The position numbers and the translations under genes are program-made. The notes under the pieces were generated by a model. That model made no database searches. It was not told where the DNA came from and was given only the letters and a program-made list of their open reading frames with translations. A stretch of 34,738 nucleotides of DNA, taken from NCBI GenBank assembly GCA_002698425.1, contig NZXU01000038.1, positions 1-34,738 of the forward strand. Direction: 5' to 3'. Source of the stretch: Ahrensia sp. (GTDB lineage: Bacteria; Pseudomonadota; Alphaproteobacteria; Rhizobiales; Rhizobiaceae). Below, one piece after another: positions 32,203-34,738 of this stretch. How positions within the stretch are numbered: position 1 is the stretch's first letter; every line of letters starts with the position of its first letter.

Positions 32203-33108
32203 ATGCACGAAAAGATCACCACCCACGACGCCGAATACGATCCGCGCAACGCCGCCATCCTGATCTGGGTGAACGGCGAATTGAAGCCGCGCGCGGAGGC
32301 GACCGTTTCGGTCTATGATTCCGGCTTTCTTCTGGGCGACGGCATGTGGGAGGGGCTGCGCCTGCATCAGGGCCGCTGGGTCTTCTTCGACGACCACATG
32401 GACCGGCTCTTTTCGTCTTGCAAGGCGGTCGCGCTCGACATCGGCATGGACCGCGCCGGCATCCTCGCCGCGCTTGAGGAGACGGCCGCCGCCAACGCCA
32501 TGACCGACCATGTCCACGCCCGGCTGATGGTCACCCGCGGCCCCAAGATCCGCCCCTTCCAGCACCCGTCTTTGTCGCGCTCCGGCCCGACCGTGGTCAT
32601 CATCATGGAACATTCCGCCCCGGCCCCCGCCACGAGAGCCGGCGTCACGCTCGCCACCGTACCGCAGGTCCGCGGCCTGCCGATGAGCCAGGACCCGAAA
32701 CTGAATTCCCACTCCAAGCTCAACTGCGTCATCGCCTGCCTTCAGGCGGAGGAGGCGGGCGCCGACGAGGGCCTGATGCTCGACCCGCATGGCTTCGTGA
32801 ACACCACCAATGCCTGCAATTTCTTCATTGTCAGGAAGGGCGAGGTGTGGACCTCGACGGGCGACTACTGCATGAACGGCATCACCCGCCAGAAGGTCAT
32901 CGACCTCTGCCGCGCCAATGACATCCCCGTCTTCGAGCGCAATTTCTCCCTCGTCGACGTCCACGCCGCCGACGAAGCCTTCCTCACCGGCACCTTCGGC
33001 GGCCTCACCCCGGTCCGTTCGCTCGACCGCAAGCCGTTCCCCGAGGTCGACGGCCCGAAGACGAAAAGGCTCCGCGCCCTCTACGAAGAGCTGGTGGCGA
33101 CCGGCTAA
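32203..33108 (+). CDS. Class IV aminotransferase-like PLP enzyme (BCAT / D-amino-acid type), altered cofactor Glu
   Basis: A 301-residue fold-type IV PLP protein related to branched-chain and D-amino-acid aminotransferases. VYDSGFLLGDGMWEGLRLHQG (about residues 38-58, split here for reading) is the N-terminal signature, K172 in NSHSKLN is the Schiff-base lysine, and NGITRQ is the phosphate loop. The position of the conserved Glu that contacts the pyridine nitrogen (VxEGxxxN in IlvE) is T201 in FVNTTNACNFF. That may change PLP chemistry, so a plain transaminase role is uncertain. An ATG at 32179 is also in frame; 32203 is a reasonable alternative. It is divergent from the sulfotransferase-like gene. 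Confidence 0.85.
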   Translation: MHEKITTHDAEYDPRNAAILIWVNGELKPRAEATVSVYDSGFLLGDGMWEGLRLHQGRWVFFDDHMDRLFSSCKAVALDIGMDRAGILAALEETAAANAMTDHVHARLMVTRGPKIRPFQHPSLSRSGPTVVIIMEHSAPAPATRAGVTLATVPQVRGLPMSQDPKLNSHSKLNCVIACLQAEEAGADEGLMLDPHGFVNTTNACNFFIVRKGEVWTSTGDYCMNGITRQKVIDLCRANDIPVFERNFSLVDVHAADEAFLTGTFGGLTPVRSLDRKPFPEVDGPKTKRLRALYEELVATG

Positions 33109-33150
33109 ACCCCAAAATCACCGCTTCCCGCGCACCTTCTTTCCCCCTAT

Positions 33151-34738
33151 ATGGGCGAAATGACCGATACGCCTCTCAAGAACATCCGCAATTTCTCCAT
33201 CGTCGCCCATATCGACCATGGCAAATCGACGCTCGCCGACCGGCTGATCCAGATGACCGGATCGCTGGAGGAGCGCGAAATGAAGGAGCAGGTGCTCGAT
33301 TCCATGGATATCGAGCGCGAGCGCGGCATCACCATCAAGGCCAACACCGTCCGCCTCGAATATGACGCGAAGGACGGCCAGCATTACGTCCTGAACCTCA
33401 TCGACACGCCCGGCCATGTCGACTTCGCCTACGAGGTCTCGCGGTCGCTCCGCGCCTGCGAGGGCTCGCTTCTCGTCGTCGACGCCTCGCAGGGCGTCGA
33501 GGCGCAGACGCTGGCGAATGTCTACCAGGCCATCGACGCCGACAACGAGATCGTCCCGGTCCTCAACAAGGCCGACCTGCCGGCCGCCGAGCCGGAGCGC
33601 GTCAAGGAGCAGATCGAGGAGGTCATCGGCCTCGACGCCTCCGAGGCGATCCTGATCTCGGCCAAGACCGGCATGGGCGTCGACGAGGTGCTCGAAGCCA
33701 TCGTCACCCGCCTGCCGCCGCCGAAGGAAGGCGACCGTTCCGCTCCGCTCAAGGCCATGCTGGTCGACAGCTGGTACGACGCCTATCTCGGCGTCATCGT
33801 GCTCGTGCGCGTCATCGACGGCGTCCTCAAGAAGGGCCAGGTGATCCGCATGATGGGCACGGACGCCAAATACCCGGTCGACCGCGTCGGCGTGCTGACG
33901 CCGAAACTCGTTGTCGTCCCCGAGCTCGGCCCCGGCGAGATCGGCGTCCTGACCGCCTCGATCAAGGAAGTGGCAGACACCCGCGTCGGCGACACCATCA
34001 CCGAGGACAAGCGCCCGACCGACAAGATGCTGCCGGGCTTCAAGCCGGCGCAGCCGGTCGTCTTCTGCGGCCTGTTCCCGGTCGACGCCGCCGATTTCGA
34101 GGATCTGCGCTCCGCCATCGGCAAGCTGCGTTTGAACGACGCCAGTTTCTCCTATGAAATGGAGACCTCCGCCGCGCTCGGCTTCGGCTTCCGCTGCGGC
34201 TTCCTCGGCCTTCTGCACCTGGAGATCATCCAGGAGCGCCTCAGCCGCGAATTCGACCTCGACCTGATCGCCACCGCCCCGTCGGTCGTCTACCGCATGA
34301 CCATGACGGACGGCACGGTCACCGAACTGCACAACCCGGCCGACATGCCGGATATCGTGCGCATCGCGACCATCGAGGAGCCGTGGATCAAGGCGACCAT
34401 CATGACGCCGGACGACTATCTCGGCGCCATCCTGCAGCTCTGCCAGGAGCGCCGCGGCATTCAGACCGACCTCTCCTATGTCGGCACCCGCGCCATGGTC
34501 ACCTACGAATTGCCGCTCAACGAGGTCGTGTTCGATTTCTACGACCGCCTGAAGTCGATCTCCAAGGGCTACGCCAGTTTCGACTACCAGCTTTCGGGCT
34601 ACCGCGAGGGCGATCTGGTCAAGATGTCGATCCTCGTCAACGAGGAGCCGGTCGACGCGCTCTCCATGCTGGTCCACCGCTCGGCGGCGGAAAAGCGCGG
34701 CCGCCTCATGTGCGAGAAGCTGAAGGACCTGATCCCCC
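33151..34738 (+). CDS. lepA: Elongation factor 4 (LepA), 3' end outside the window
   Basis: The first ~529 codons of LepA, a ribosome-bound GTPase that back-translocates or rescues stalled ribosomes, out of about 600. The G1 loop is [10 protein letters not shown]2 [11 protein letters not shown]3 [13 protein letters not shown]4 NKADLP and G5 ISAKTG; the EF-G-like domains II, III and V follow ([30 protein letters not shown]), and the LepA-specific C-terminal domain begins ([15 protein letters not shown]). The open frame runs off the right edge. Two ATGs are in frame, 33151 and 33160; neither has a strong ribosome-binding site, so the exact start is uncertain. Confidence 0.97.
   Translation, partial: MGEMTDTPLKNIRNFSIVAHIDHGKSTLADRLIQMTGSLEEREMKEQVLDSMDIERERGITIKANTVRLEYDAKDGQHYVLNLIDTPGHVDFAYEVSRSLRACEGSLLVVDASQGVEAQTLANVYQAIDADNEIVPVLNKADLPAAEPERVKEQIEEVIGLDASEAILISAKTGMGVDEVLEAIVTRLPPPKEGDRSAPLKAMLVDSWYDAYLGVIVLVRVIDGVLKKGQVIRMMGTDAKYPVDRVGVLTPKLVVVPELGPGEIGVLTASIKEVADTRVGDTITEDKRPTDKMLPGFKPAQPVVFCGLFPVDAADFEDLRSAIGKLRLNDASFSYEMETSAALGFGFRCGFLGLLHLEIIQERLSREFDLDLIATAPSVVYRMTMTDGTVTELHNPADMPDIVRIATIEEPWIKATIMTPDDYLGAILQLCQERRGIQTDLSYVGTRAMVTYELPLNEVVFDFYDRLKSISKGYASFDYQLSGYREGDLVKMSILVNEEPVDALSMLVHRSAAEKRGRLMCEKLKDLIP

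Noticed and set aside
33118..34677. A 519-codon open frame on the minus strand opposite lepA
   Set aside because: It is the antisense shadow of a strongly conserved GTPase; the composition (Asp/Gly/Arg/Val-rich, no motifs) is typical of reverse frames in GC-rich genes.

Overview
The window reads as a high-GC chromosomal segment of an alphaproteobacterium of the order Hyphomicrobiales (Rhizobiales), probably near Rhizobiaceae/Phyllobacteriaceae. The basis is a Rhizobium-type phospholipid N-methyltransferase beside dnaKJ, an MbfA-type ferritin/iron exporter with an Irr-box-like palindrome, CtrA-like TTAA-N7-TTAA sequences, a DUF1127 protein and the overall protein style. I see no tRNA, rRNA, insertion sequence, phage gene or CRISPR array. 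Most of the window is ordinary chromosome. The genus assignment is inference.

Region 1 (1-7320, + strand): the 3' end of dnaK, then dnaJ and a tightly packed run of pmtA, an FMN reductase, a histidine-phosphatase-fold protein, pyrF, a DUF1330 protein and a GNAT acetyltransferase, several joined by 1-11 bp overlaps. An intracellular polyhydroxybutyrate depolymerase with its own terminator follows, then a LapG-like periplasmic cysteine protease behind a CtrA-like box. Region 2 (7335-11548): an ArsR-type regulator divergent from a DUF1127 protein, a possible 43-residue ORF, mbfA, separate CYTH and CHAD genes, and a lone Flp-type pilin. Region 3 (11633-17379): a GH38 alpha-mannosidase divergent from a SulP permease lacking STAS, then a cold-shock protein, ribosomal protein S21, a basic small protein and a Pmp3-family membrane peptide.

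Region 4 (17496-28937, - strand) is the most distinctive. In transcription order it runs MarR regulator, emrA, emrB, macA, macB ATPase, macB permease, two tandem FecR-domain exported proteins with long Gly/Asn repeat tails, and a CHASE2-PAS-GGDEF-EAL protein. Its GGDEF site is degraded and its EAL site looks intact. The last three genes form a candidate envelope-to-cyclic-di-GMP signalling module. I consider this the best candidate for an undescribed system, although each domain is known.

Region 5 (29136-34738): a small exported protein whose ribosome-binding site lies inside a predicted hairpin, an HD-domain phosphohydrolase, two secreted small proteins, a sulfotransferase-like protein divergent from a class IV aminotransferase with an altered cofactor-binding residue, and the first ~530 codons of lepA, cut by the window end. 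All functional statements come from reading motifs by eye; no database search or folding program was run.
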